This document shows, piece after piece, positions 30,501 through 45,500 of a DNA stretch of 64,000 nt; within the stretch, counting starts at the first letter, position 1, and every line of letters starts with the position of its first letter. Under the pieces are notes generated by a model. That model was given only the letters and a program-made list of their open reading frames with translations. It ran no database searches and was not told where the DNA came from. The translations under genes were made by a program, and so were the position numbers. The DNA is taken from positions 33,192,017 through 33,256,016 of the forward strand of contig NC_052518.1 of the NCBI RefSeq assembly GCF_014356525.2. Reading direction: 5' to 3'. This stretch comes from Nilaparvata lugens (lineage: Eukaryota > Arthropoda > Insecta > Hemiptera > Delphacidae).

Positions 30501-33500
30501 CAATGTATTTTTCATTTCTATGATTATGTATCTATATTTCAATCATTACCTAATTCATCCACCAATACTTTCTCATATAAATTCACAAAGAGGGATCAGT
30601 TAGAAAATGGTGGTAGACTATTGACAGTGTGAAACGACCTTCAACTTAACATGTAGTGAAAAAGTTATTATTATTCATCATAACTAACCTATTGAATGAT
30701 GTCTTCAAACTGATGAGTACAAAAATATGAAACAATGTGTACATTTCAATATTCATAGTTATTGTGATTCATTTACTATTAAATAAATCTGACAACATTG
30801 TTAAATTTATTAGAATAATCATTATTTTATTGGTGGATGAAATCATATTTTTGCCTTACATCATTAGAGGAGCTTGTAGATTGTTTGATAGCACTATTAT
30901 AGGTTATAATAGCGAAGATTATGGTAAAGAACATGAATTTATACCAGTGTCACAAGCAAAAATCTATGAACATTTTTAATTAACAATTATTATTAACAAA
31001 AAAGAATTATCACATCTAAATAGGTTCTAAAATTGAAAATCTACCCATTTGATGAGATATTCAGGACGTAAATTCAAATTTTGTACTAAGCATGTGAGCC
31101 TTTTTATATAATTTTAATTAAAAAATCGTAATTTAAATTATTACTGGAGATATAAAACTATTTTAAAATGAATGCTGACATTTTATTAATTCTTTCATAC
31201 AATAGCTACAATAATAAAAAAATCTTTCATGATAAACTCCGCATTACTTACTTAGACAAGTACCATATTTACATTATATTCTACTGTTTATTATGCTAAA
31301 TTGAATGTAATCCATTTATAAAGGTACTTTACACAGAATATTAGTTATGCTATTCTTAGTAATTTGGAGAAATATTTTCCCAACATGTATTTCTGGATTT
31401 GATGTCTAATGAATGATTCCTAAACAAACTTGAGGAAATCGTGTTTCAGTTTATGTAGTATTGTGAATATTGAATTAGGAATAAAAAGTCATTGGCAAGT
31501 CTGGAATTTCATGCGAGCACAGTAACATAATTTATTCAAATAACATAAGGGGATTCACGGTCAAGTAGCATACAATATTTTTCGCCAGTAAGTAAGTAAT
31601 ATGCAATTGAGCAAACAACAAGTAACTGAATACGAAACTAAAACATATCCCATATTCAAAAGATCAAAACTTTAAAAAAGTTGTGAATAGAAACACCTGA
31701 TTGAACTTCTTATTAATTGCCTATACCATTGGTAAAACAGGAGCCCTTTCGTAATGAATTAAAATACCATTTAAATACACAGAAACTGAAGGTGATCGGA
31801 AAATGATGACCTTCGGCAGTGGTATTCGGACTGATCTTGACTTTATGGGAAGCAAATCTAGCTAGATCAGCTGTTTTTATTTACAACTGTAAAACAGCAT
31901 CTTTCTAACCTAGAAACAGACCCGGAATTATGTTTTCTGTGCAGTGTAGTAAAAAAGCCTTCTTATGAGATTCAAGCATAAAGTTTTACATGAAATTAAA
32001 ATGAGAAGGGGATATTAATAAACAACCAATTACAATATCATACTCTTAGATTGAACGAAATGTACATAATGAAATGATTGAAGTTTCAGAGCTTCTAACT
32101 ATTACTTGAAATTGTATACCTTACCTGGAACTTTTCATCATTCTTGTAGATGACAGCTGTGTTAGGCCTTGATGTACGAATGAAGCAGACTCCCTTTGTG
32201 TTGGCTGCAATTTCAACGGCTCGTTCTGTGCTCACTGCATCACACGGGTAGAAAACTGTCGATCCTGTAGATTAAAGAAAATTCCCATGAGACCTCCATA
32301 TTTTCAGCTTTGTTGAACGTTAAACGTTATGAAACAATCCTTCCTACTTTATCCAATTTTCAATAAATGAAATTTTGATCAAATTTTTAGGACAGAAAGA
32401 TATATTTAACATCTTATCAACATTTTACATCCAACTGTAGCTTACTTGAGTAATGATACTTGAGTATTTCTGCTGGTTACTCATTAAATAGCTCCAAAAC
32501 TGACCTGGAATTGAACGGAACAAAGCAATATCCTCCAAAGCCATCTGACTTGGGCCATCCTCTCCAATACTGACTCCACAGTGAGATCCAACAAAGTTCA
32601 CGTTGGTCTGAGAAATGGCTCCCATACGAATCTGCAAATTAAACAAATATAGTCTTCAGGATTGATGAAGTATGGTTTGTAGATTCTGTAGTTCTTGCAC
32701 TATAAACTTGTCGGTATTCCAATTATACTTCTCATGTATTGATACAAAGTTACAAAATTTGAATATGAAAAGGCATCAACATCTTCATCTATATAATAAG
32801 AGAGAGTAGGGTTGTATTTGTTCGTGTGTTCGTTTGTTCGCATCAAAACATGTCAACTTGTGGATTGCATATCGGAAAAACGGGAATGATTTAGATCTCC
32901 AAATTTTGCACATAGATTCTAAAAATATCAAGTCCAAATTTCAATTTTCCTTCTAGATTTTTCATAATTAATGTTCAAATTTGTTTAAATTATGGGACAT
33001 ACGATTTCATACGGCGATTTCACATTCAAATCATATGATAAAATTAAAAAAAAAAAACAGCTGTTCTATTATTGCTTTCTACCTGCTTCAACTTAACCTC
33101 AATAATATTGTTTTTATAATTGTATTCATAAATATTTTTAATAATAAAATTGTTATTATAATTATTATTATTAAGATTATAATAGTATTATTTGATAATT
33201 ATATTTTCATTTTCACAAACTCTGTATAATAATAAGGTGAATGTGAAACTGCTGCATCAAAGAAATTATCTCAAAAACATCTGTTTAGAAAAAACATAGT
33301 TTTGAAACTTCGTTTTTCTGATGCAATGTATAGGCCTACATGTGGCATGGATTATTAATTTTCAGCTAGAACAGTTTTTTGAGACAAAGTGCTAAATAAA
33401 CGTATACAGTTTTATCAATGGTGTATCGGCAATATGAATACGCATGCAGTTAATAAATAAGGCTTTGAATAAAGGTGCTGATATTCTTACATAAATAAAT

Positions 33501-36500
33501 TATTCTCTTCCATTTTTATTTATTTTACAGTCCCAAAATTATTCGAGACCTGATAGAATGATTGACTCACTGTACAGTCAGTCGAAAATTTTAATATTGA
33601 AATGAGGGGTATTTTGGCAAGCTGAACAAAAATAAGGTCCAATGCACCTTTTCGATATTTCTCCAAGTGAAAAATTAGTTTTGAGGGTTGTCAAAACTCC
33701 CCCTGAAAGGGAAACTATTCAACTTATCCTATCTTTTAAAATAACAATGATTTCTGCGTTGAATAACATGTTTCTTGCCAACAACAATCGAACTCTTTGT
33801 GAATTTAGATACAACCTACACTGTAGATTTATATAATTCTATCAATTAAATACATGGAAATTGAAGTATTTATTTCAGTCAGTTTATGGTTAGTTGATGA
33901 AATTGTTGATTAATTGTAGAGCGAACTGCACGGCGAATTGTAATGGAGGACTCTGATGGGCTGAAAAGTTCAGCGTTCGGAGTTCGGTACGGTTAACAGT
34001 TAAAACAGAGGCGAGCGGCACGGTGAACGGTTCGGAGTACGGTACGGCGAATGTTTAACAGTTGATTTTTAACTTTATGAAACATTTATGCTCATGTTCG
34101 CTGAAAGGCGCGATGTTCGGCGGAATGCACGGTTTGCTGCGCGGTTCGAGGTTCGGTTCAGCTTGTGTAGTCGCACCTTTAGATGATACAAGACATTTAT
34201 ACTGATCACAGATCAAAGCAACATAATAATCTATACCATAATAAAGGAAAGAACTGGCTTATACACGTATACATGTGTAGAGGATAGGAAAATTATTTTT
34301 TCCTACAGTTACCTTGAAAAGTGGCCATTGCTGCACTGATTACAGAACGCAAAGAATCACTTTTCCGCTCTAGTGCGGGAATAATTTTTTCTGCACTCCA
34401 GATTTGCAACATGGCAACGCAAAATACTTAGTAGGTTATATGGAGCAACAGTGCAGCAAAATCAAAATGAAGTTGGTAACAGTGACTGGGCTGCTATAGT
34501 GAGCAGAGGTGCAACGAAGCACAACGAGCACAGCATTAATTATATATTATAACCAAGGACATCGACAGCACAGTGCCACCACAGCACACACCACACAGCC
34601 GCCCCGCCATTCAAACACACATACATTAGTCAATTTGACAATAAATTAAGGTTTTTATCAATAATAAAATTACACAGAAAAACATTTGATGCATTTCAGG
34701 CAATTTTACCCATAATTACCCACTTTTTATATTCAATGGTAACTGTAGGAAAAATTTAATGTGAAATACGTGCGCAAAGTTCCTCTGCTACACTCAACAA
34801 ACCATTCCGCCCTCGCCTACGGCTCGGGCGTAAACGTTTCTTTCGGTGCAGCAAACTGTCACTTTGCGCACTAGTTGCACAAATAACTATTGACGCATCA
34901 TCACGTCTGAACTACTGGACTGATTTAGGCCTACTTGAAAAGTTGCATATAAATTCTTAATCAACCGAGGATTCTTATAGGCCTATTATCAATTCTTCTA
35001 GATTTCATTGAGTCAAGTTTTCAGTTTGTTGAGTTAAAAAATAGACCCTTGCGAAGCACGGGTTACCTGCTAGTTTATTATATTTATATGAATTAACTGT
35101 TCAAAACAAGGTCATGTACAATAATTTTTTACACAAAAAATGAAATAAAACTATAAAATCACATTGAAAAAGTATTGGTTATTGTTAGATCAATTGAAAC
35201 GATCAGCCATCTTTATAATAATAACATCAAAGCTTGTCAACCAATGCTGACAGTGTGAAGGGAATCTAACTACAGTGAAAAAAAAAATGCTGGTAAACTT
35301 CAAGTTTACTTTTGTAAAACAGACAACTTTTAAACTATCAACATTTTTGCACACTTTTAGCTCTAGAATAAAACAATGATTAACTGTTTTTTCCCATATA
35401 AAAAGTGAATTGTCCAGTCAAGGAAAGGTTATAGAGGAAAAAGTTGAGAAGACATATTTTGACCCCGCAGTTTTGTTTAGGGTAGTAAGGAGGTGAACAT
35501 ATCAAAAGTCCCCATCCCACCCCTTGTGCTAAGGGCGTGGGGGTGGTTCAAAGGTACCATTTTGTGGTTTCTCGCATAAAACTCAAAAACTATGTATTTC
35601 AAGGACTTGACTGGCATATAACAAATTGAAGCTTACATAATTTCCTACAATATTCATTCCACAACTTTTTCCATATCTCCTCTAGTTTTCGAGATATCCG
35701 CTCTTGAAGGTGTGACATTTTTGAAAAGAACACGTTTGCCACCACTTTTTTCTATTTTTGCTCTTATAACTTTTTGAAAATCGACGGAGAAAATCCATGC
35801 TGATTATGAGCTTATAAGGCATTAAATTCTCTTCAATTTTGAGTATAATTTCACACTTCCACGAATCTCCCTACACTTTTTACAACAGCTTTAGTGTTGA
35901 GTGTGACATTTCCATTTGACAAAGGAACTTGGAAGGGATGTTTTAAACAAAATTTTTGACTTCGCAGCTTTGTTGAGACTAGTTAGGAGGAGAACATATC
36001 AAAAGTCCCCATTCCTAACTCATGTGCTAAGGGGATGAGGGTGGTTTAAGAGTTGCATTTTTCAACATTTTGCTTCCACGCTCATATCTTGAGAACAATG
36101 CGTTCAACCGACATAACTAACTACTCAAAAATGAAGCTTGATAAATTCTCTACACTTTTTGTTTTGAGAAATTTTGTGATATTCCCAAGAGTTCCCGAGA
36201 TATTCGCTCTTGAAGGTGTGTAATTGTTAAAATAGAAGGTTTTTATCCAATGTTTTGCTCTTTCAGGGCTTATAATTCTCCAACAATGCATCATAAAAAC
36301 TGATGCTAATCGTAGATTTGTGGAGTATTTAATTCTCTTTGAAATCATGTATTATTTCACTATTTCAAGTTTTCCTTTAATTGTTATGGCAGCTTCAATT
36401 TGGGGGGTGGAATTTTCACCCCCCACGCTCTTAGCACGATGGTTTGGGGTGGGGACTTTTGATATGTTTATCTCCTTACTACCCTAAACAGAACTGTCGC

Positions 36501-39500
36501 GTCAAAAATCGTCTTCCAATCACTTTCCTCTATACCCTTTTTTGAGCATTCATTGCCTGGACTAGAATGGAAGAAACAAGAATGCGCATAGTAGGAGTGT
36601 AAAATAAGAGGGGATTACCTGATCAAAGGCACGTGTGAAGAATGTGGCAAATGTTGATACAAAGGCGATTGTTCTATCTCTGCATGCAGCTCCGATTGCC
36701 ACGCCGACCAGATTCTGTTCTGCGATAAAGCATTCGATGTGTCTTGAAGGGTCAACCTGCAACAATCAGCCAATCAACTATTTTTAGCCCCACAATAAGC
36801 GCCCTATAATAAGCGTCACCGGTATTCATTTCATTTTTCTCATTATGTAGATAACAATATTCGATTTTCATTTTCGAGACTTACCAGATCTCGAATTGAA
36901 TGGGTTTCATTCAATATTCTACAACTTTTTACTAAAATATTTGTAACAATTTTTTTTTACATATCTTCTGTTGACAGACCAAAAGGTCAGCCAATGACGT
37001 CATGGAGTTTCTTTTACTTTCACATATTTCATGCATTTGAACTCAATTTCCTTCTGGTGGCAGTACCAAGTCATGATCAGGTATTTCGTGTGTATTTACA
37101 TTTTGTACGCATTAAATAATTTACATTTTGTACGCATTAAATAATTTACATTTTGTACGCATTAAATAATTTACATTTTGTACCAATTTCTCTGGTTGCT
37201 TTTTTGTTATAGTTCACGTTAAAAATGACAAAGGAGAGAGATAAGAGAGTGTTGCCGATTTTCTGCCTTTCCACTACCTTCTATAGAGAATAGCTGATAC
37301 CGGTATATCTGATGTAACATTAACTGTTCATTCTTGTTCAATATAATCAATTATAATTTATTCGTCAAAATATATTTTTCAATGATTAAATGATAAATTT
37401 TCATAATTGAGATGAAATATTTTGTTCTTTTTATATGGCGCTACAGCCCATGGTGAGCCTTGGCCTCCGCAACTATCAACCTCCACGCATCTCTATCATT
37501 GTTAATTATCATCTTAAATATTTTGTTAATTAATTATATTTCTTTGATGAAAAACTATCTGGAAACGTTGCGGAGTTAGAAAATGATAGGCTTTGTCAAA
37601 TGATAAATAAGGAAAGCAACACCAATGTTAATCAAATACTGCCATTATAACGTGGCCTCACTATAGTATTGTATAATTGAAATTGAAATTGAATGATAAA
37701 ACTAAAAAGCATAATATCAATTTATTTCTTCACAAGAAATCAGATCGGAAACAACAGGCTGTGTTGCAAAACTGTTTCTTTACATGGTAAATACGATTGG
37801 AGGAAGCTCCAAGGTTCAGACAACCTTGGTTGTTACTTATGGTAATGGATATTACTTATGGTAATGTCTTACATTACCATAAGCTCGTAATGTAATACGA
37901 GCTTATGGCTCGTATTACATTAGAATACCAGGCAGGGTAAGTAAGACACTAGGAAAGAGGTAAAACACTGTGTCACTCCCACAATCTTGGTGATCCGGCT
38001 GGTGTCTCACTCGGGACACCAAAATCTGGTGACTCGGCTATGTCCCCAGTCTAATAATCACCATGAGAATTCGCTCGGACACCACGATTGGGGGAGTGAG
38101 GCAGTAACTTGGTGCTTGCTACGGAACCGCGTCAAACTGGGCTGGCGACAAAGTGGGCCGATGACAAACTGGGCTGGTTTTCCAGCCCAGTTTGTCGTTG
38201 CATGCACCGCCAAACTTGCACTCTGAGGAATGCTGCCCAGTTTGACGGCGTGCAACTTTGTCGTCTGGTGACAAAATCTGAGTGCAAGTTTGGCGGTGCA
38301 TGCACCGAGTGCACCGAGTCGGTGGTGTCCGAGCGAGTTCTCATGGTGATTAGACTGGGGACATAGCCGAGTCACCAGATTTTGGTGTCCCGAGTGAGAC
38401 ACCAGCCGGATCACCAAGATTGTGTGAGTGACACAGTGTTTTACCTCTTTCCTAGTGTCTTACTTACCCTGCCTGGTATTCAAATGTAATACTTGCACTC
38501 TCAAGAGTTTGTGTCTACTATCGATTATCAGATTAGATTAGATTTCTTTATTTATGTATGCTACAATATTTACTGGCTTATACACTAATTTACATTAAAT
38601 GACGATAATGCTAGTTATTCAACGAATTTCACTAACTATAAATCTTATTGATTTATTACATGTTCAATGAAATATGCATAGTCGAAGTGTTATCAAGGGT
38701 ATTCCAATTTGTATTCCATACAATTCAAAAGTCTTACAATACTGGAGAATCGCCAATAAAATTCATTCATGAAAATAATAAGAATCATCTTATAATAAGA
38801 TTCACGACTGCTCCTAGGCAGTAAAATCAAATGTCTCTGTATTATAAGACCTTGTAGGTTTTATGAGAAAGGCGCCACTTTAGGTTGGATGACCATTGTT
38901 TCCAATATTTAATACTTCTTGCACCAACATACTACAGAGTAGATCTGGTAGACTTCATAAATGAGCTTCAAAGATACATTAAAACGGGCGAACATATAAG
39001 CTATTAAGCTACCTGAATTGTGAATATTGTTCCAAACAGGGAGGGATTGCAGAAACTAAAAAACGGAATTAGTCAAGGACTTCCGGCAAGTGATTAAGTT
39101 CTATGGATGTGTAGTCCATCTGACATGAGTCAATGTAATTTTCGTATTGTTATTTAGGACGTTGACTGATTTATTCTTTAGCGCTCTTTTACTCTTCTCT
39201 CTCACTCATTCTTTCTCTCTCTCTCTCTCACGCACACACACACACACACACACACACCAATGCTTGGGCACACACTTTACGCACTAAACGGGCTTTAGGG
39301 TTGTGTGGCAGAGAGGACCATGAGTCCTAACTCTGCCCTAATAAAGGCAATAAATCAATCAATCTCTCACTCACTCTCTCTCTCACTCTCTCCCTCCCTC
39401 TATTCTCTCTCTCTGTTTAAATCGAGGCTTTTGTCATCATTAATAAATGATACAATAGCAAAAGGTCATTATGATTGGTAGGGTTTGGTGCATTCATGCT

Positions 39501-42500
39501 CTCATTTCATGCATAGTTTCATCATTACTTCTCATCTTTTTTATTTAAAGTCTGTTCACAATGTTTTGTAATAGACCACCTTCATACTTTATTTCTTACC
39601 TATTTCATGTACCCTCTATTGTATTGTATTATGAAGTTTAAATTTTTCATTGTATACTTTCATGATAAGTTTCATTTCACATGGATGCAAATAACAACTT
39701 TTCTTTCCTCTAGTTTGCTAATGTAATCTAAAATAATTTTCATGACTTGATATGAATACTATATTATTTTCTTTGATATTTCTAATAGATTAATACTGAT
39801 GCGAAACTGTTAAATAATTATTAATTTCTTAAGTTTGATTTATTATTGCCAATTTTTGTAAATGTTACCATAGGCAACAGCCTTGTAAGAAATGTCAATA
39901 AATATCTTATCTTATCACCCTCTCTCTCTCACACTCACACACACAGACACAAACCAATGCTTGTAAGAGGGGGTCATACGGGGAGGCACACACTTTCCGC
40001 ACTAAACGGGCTCATCATGATTCAGTGCACCAATCAAGCTGAAATTTCATATGTATATTCGATAGTTATAAATGAATACCCCCATAACAAAAAAGAAATT
40101 AAATTTCATTTTTTTTCTCATAGGAATTTAACTGTCGAAATGGGCTCACTCAAATTCCGGCTATACGGGGTGATTACACACATGTCATGACGTAGGCGTA
40201 ACCGTTAGGAGGGTGACCAATGCAATAGATGCAGGTATTTGAATTGTCTTCGGAATACAACGACGTTACCAATTCTACTAGTTCCTTCCACTTTCTAGAA
40301 GGGTAGTTTTGTATTGAAACTGACCAAAGTAAACGTCCCCATTCACTCTCAGAACTTCTACTCTCACATAGTTATGATCTTCAGTCTTCAGTGAGATATC
40401 GTTCTCTCACGAGTTAGTTTCTACATTTTATGTGAGTTGTTTATATTGGATAACATGAAAAATTAGGTTTTGAATCAAGCCTTCAGAGAAATTCATGCTT
40501 TCAACATTGATAACTTATATTAAAATAATAGCAGAAGAGAAAAAAAAGAACTTGGATTAGCATTGCTTGCTTATGTTGATTATTCATCCGGGGAAGTTTT
40601 GTAAGGAAAGACGCTCAGAGGCAGCAGTTGAAGCAATTTTTTACATGATTATTGTAGCTGGAATTTAGTAGAAACTTTGTGAAAATCGATGTTTTATTTA
40701 CAACTTATACCCCTGCCATGTATAATTCTAAATATCTTGTCAAATTCACGAGAATAGTTGGTTAGCTTTGTGAAGTTCTAGAAGGTAGTAGCCTTATTTT
40801 ATTATGTTTTACCATAGAAAAATATAACATTATTGTATTATTTATTATTCTATTTTAGATACAATCAAATTATTGGTCTCTGGTATTATTGACAAGGCAG
40901 ACGTCTCCTGCTCAAAAACACAAAAACATTCTATGAAATAATCTCCATCCATTAAAATTACCATAGCGCAATACTTAAATTTTTCCAAAAAACGTAAACT
41001 GAGAAATAGAACAAGAGAAAATTTGATAACAGCAATGAATAGATTAGAAATAGTTCTTGTTTGAAATTGACTTTCAAATTTAATCAGAATCATCAATTTT
41101 TCACAAAATTTAAATAGAAATGCAACTGGTTATAATGAGATACATAAAGTCAGTATCTGTTGGAAAAAACGGGTTTGTGATCCTTGTATGTCATTGGACA
41201 AAGCAGATAACCTCATTCATTTTCTAATGCAGCAATGATGATAGATTGATGTAAGGTATGTAGAAGTATAATAAACCAGGCACCAGAATATTGAGTGTAA
41301 TTCATGGGAACGTATAATTGAATCATGAAGAGATATATTTTCCTCTATTCTTTTATGCCGGCATTACTTGAATCAAAACTATTATTTATTTTAGAAGGCG
41401 GTGGAAAATGTTAACAAAACAAATGACAACAATAATGCTCTCCTATGAAATGCACTGATTGGAAAAAAGGAATCTATTTGATACAAAATCCTCTACTCAT
41501 CAATTATCTACAATGCAACATCAAATCGAGCTCATTCCAATAAACAATAAGGGAGACATTACTTGTTGAGGAAAACGTTTTTTTCAGGAACAAATAAGTT
41601 TTTATGGAAACTTATTATTGGTAATGAGAGCTGAATTCACACTGACACTCAAACCGGCCGATGCCTAAGCGATAAATTGATGAGTAATAGATATTATAAA
41701 ATTATAGAAACTATCCTGCCATCTGGCAGTCAATGAGCGAATGGATACAATTTCAAAGACATGCTTGTCACAAAATCGTCCATAAACATTGCCCCAAGAA
41801 GATGAGCTTTAGCATCAAGGAAACTTTTTCCCTCCTCTTGAATTGATTGATGAACAGTTCTGAGAGCTAGAAACGGTGACTCACTCAAACCGAAGACGAC
41901 AGTTTTTAATTCAAAAATTTGTATGGGATCATTAGACGAAAATCTCCATAACAAACGCTGAAATTTTCGACATGATTCATCGACAAGAATCTGTCTGTAC
42001 ATCTGCTTTATATCAGCAGTAATGGCGATGGAAAACAACCGAAAATTAACTAATAAAACGAAAATATCAGTTTGCAACTTGGGTCCGACATGAAGTATGT
42101 CATTCAACGACACACCAGTAGTAGTTTTTGCGCCTGCATCAAAAACGATACGCAAAGGCGTCGACTGACTCTGAGTTTTGATTACAGCGCGATGAGGTAT
42201 AAAATAACCACTCTTATCATTCTGATTTTCGACCAATCCCATGTGACCTTGCTCAAGATGGTCCAAGATTACATCATGATAGGCTAAACGCATGTTTGGA
42301 TCCCGCATGAGTCGTTTCTCCAAACTGATGAGCCGGTGTTCTGACATAGTATATGAATCACCGAGACAATCAGGAGATTTAGAGAACGATAGTGAAACAA
42401 CAAACCTCCCTGAGTCTTGTCGCCGAACGGTCGAAGTAAAGTTGTTCTCACATTCCAGTTCCTCCTCCGTGAGTTGTTTTCCTAAATCCGGAATGTTTTC

Positions 42501-45500
42501 AACTTCCCAAAATTTTCGAATTAAACTATCCAACGGTGACGTGAGACAAGTAGTCATCAGACATGTTGAATGTCCAAATGATTGAGATAAAATAGGAGCT
42601 CTACCCATTAAAATATAACCATAAACGCTTTCCAAAGCCGTCAAAAAATTTGAATCAATTTCCACTCGACCACTTTGAAAAATAGAGGGTACTAATTCAG
42701 CTCCTACAATAGCATAAATTTCGCTGGGGATAGATCTCATCAGCGAGTTGAAGACCAATCAAGTTTGATAATTTCGAATTATGATTTTACTACCTGGAAA
42801 ATGTTCCATGATTTTTTCGACGACTAATGGTTCAATAGAAAACTTTGCATTAGAATCGAATCTGGATTGAAGCGTGACAAATGTGCACCCAGCAACTGAT
42901 TGCGAATTTCTGCCGAAACCATTCACAACTAAATGGAAAGGGAAGAAAGACAAGTGTAATTTTCGACAAAGTTTACGAGTGATAAAATGACTCTGACTCG
43001 CTGAATCCACTAAGATTCTAATTTTGTGCAATCTACCTTTCTTATCAGGGACTTCAACTTGCGCGGTAGATAGGAGGACACTATACTGAGATACATTCGA
43101 GTCTATTGAACAACAGTTGATAGTATTATTTTCTACTATTTTTGCCTCCGAATTTGGAACAGATCCAAAATGTAAAACTGAATTATGTTTTTGATGACAT
43201 TGATTGCAATAATTAGCAAACGTACAAGCTGTACTACGGTGAGATGGCGAAAAACATTTCAAGCAACAACCCTTCTCCTTCACAAAACGGAAGCGATCCC
43301 AAGGCGATAACTGAAGAAACTGGCGACAATCAATTAATTTGTGATTTGTCAATGAGTATTTCAGACACTCCAACAGCTTTGTAGGTGCCTTGGTCTCTTG
43401 CGAATTCGATTGAACGACTAGAACATTAGATTTTGCGATTTGTTTCACTACTGGCTTACATGACTTAGAAAATCCTTCATAAGGCAACAATTTTATTTGT
43501 TTTTCTTTAAATGACACAAAATCAGCATATGTAGGATCATCATTGGCATGTAGTGAAGTTTCAAATGCTTTCCAAGAAACAGGGTCCAATATTTTCAAAG
43601 CTTGAAACAGGAATATAGTATCAGATACATCTTCACCACGTAAGCGTTTCAAGGATGTAATAGAACTACAGAATTGATCCAATATTGAAACTAAACCAGC
43701 ACGAGACTCAGATCTAAGACTATTGAATTCGAAAATTTGTTCCAAATAAGCATTAGTCTGAGAGCGGGGATCATTAAACCGCTTAACCAACGATTGCCAA
43801 ATAACTTCATAATTATTAGCAATGGGTGGCAAATGACGAGCAACATAAGCAGCTTCTCCATTCAGCTTACTTACAAGATGTTGCACCTTGTGTTGATCTG
43901 AAATCGATTTGTTATCATGGATCATGCATTTGAACATTTCATAAAATACAGACCATTTCGATTGATCTCCCACAAACACAGGAATTTCGATTTTCGGTAA
44001 AAGATTTGTAGAATCATTAGTCATTGCAGGTTGAATAGGGTTAGATGCAGGCACGACTTCACTACGTTTATTCAATTCCCTAGCAACAGCCTCAATATAT
44101 TCATACATTTAGATATGTGAATTACTAAATTTCGGTACAAATTCGGGATCATTTTCCATTTCAAGTTCCTGTATTTCCAACTCAGTTGCCTCATATTGGA
44201 TAATACTTGTTAAAGTGGGACTATAAAGAATTAGAAACTGCTTAGCACTTGCATCTTCTTTCAACGTCCTTTTAGACAAATCATCAAAGTACGTTGAATT
44301 CGTGTAAAATATTGTTCAAGTTTAGCTCGCTTGAGCTTCAACTTTCTGTCACTCATGATTGGATAATATTTAATTCTTTTCATTAATCATAATGAGATTA
44401 TGATAACAAGAATGAACGATTTCGAACGTGAACGAAATGATAATCATAGTATAACGATTGTACAGAGAAATCACAAATACAAAGTAGGAATAAGCGATAA
44501 TTTTATCTGCAGTGCTGAACAATGAGTTTCTGTTGAGCAAGCAGATAAGCACTGCTGCTTTGCAAGCAGTTACAACACAAATGCACAGTCTGCAACGCAA
44601 CCACTAGCATAATAACGATTCATATTTCGAAATCAATTTTACAGTGCAAATTGAATTGAATATATTGAAAAATGAATGCCAAAACAAATGTATTTTAAAA
44701 GAAAAATTAGACGATGCGGTCCGGTTGACCAGAATGGTACGTAAATACTGGTTCTTTAAATTTAAATAGTTCAAAATACAAGCTTTAATTACTCTTATGT
44801 GGACTGTATAAAACGAATCGAATCTTTGTGCTGGATAATATATCCATTCAGAAAAACCATATACATAGAACATATAGAAAATCAGAAAAGGTACTCACCA
44901 AATCCCAAGTCCAATATGTCTTGAATCGAATTGTTTGCCTACTTCTATTTGAGGCAGTCAATGAGCAAATGAATACAATTTCAAATGGTCTCAACAATAT
45001 CAATCTTCAACTGCATTAATCAGTTTTAGGATTCAAGTAAGTTATAATAATTGTTATTGATTACTGACTTATATTTATTGAGAGTTCACTTGGAATGTTA
45101 ACATTGGATTTCGTCAATTCTATGTATTTTAGAATAAATTTCTCAATTTGACAATAGCCTACAACTAATCCGAATAAAATGGAGTTTGCATAAAATACTC
45201 TAGAAATGATCTATTTTTATAATAGACAACTCCTGATACATAACACTATTATTATATCAAGTTCTACAGTTATAATAGAGTGTGAAGTTTTCTTGTTCCT
45301 CGAGAATTATTGAAGAGTCTCGTTTTTATTATTTTAATTACAATTGTATGTTCATTCATAATTTTACATCTATCAATACTGAGGGTTCCTCTTATGTCAA
45401 CTCTTCCCTATGTTTTCCCTCTTATACATAATTATTATTTATTTCAATTAAAAACTCTCAGTAATATAACTTTATTACAATCTACATCTACATTTACTAC

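Larger units (their letters stand above)
41730..44356 (-). mobile_element. BEL/Pao LTR retrotransposon remnant: gag, protease and start of RT
   Basis: Minus-strand gag-pol of a BEL/Pao element, truncated soon after the RT active site. No LTRs were recognised. A roughly 33-bp stretch at its truncated end (41725-41757) recurs with a few changes at 44951-44984 on the other side, hinting at rearrangement of a second copy. Confidence 0.85.

Noticed and set aside
30737..30979. Small hydrophobic 80-residue protein in the transketolase intron
   Set aside because: AT-rich chance composition, no homology that I can recognise, no promoter or splice support.
38058..38417. Overlapping frames on both strands of 37987-38417
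   Set aside because: They lie in the inverted-repeat element; the frames on the two arms mirror each other, as expected from the repeat and not from genes.
44370..45019. Short frames between the BEL/Pao remnant and 45020
   Set aside because: No domains, AT-driven composition; one overlaps a decayed Pao-like scrap.
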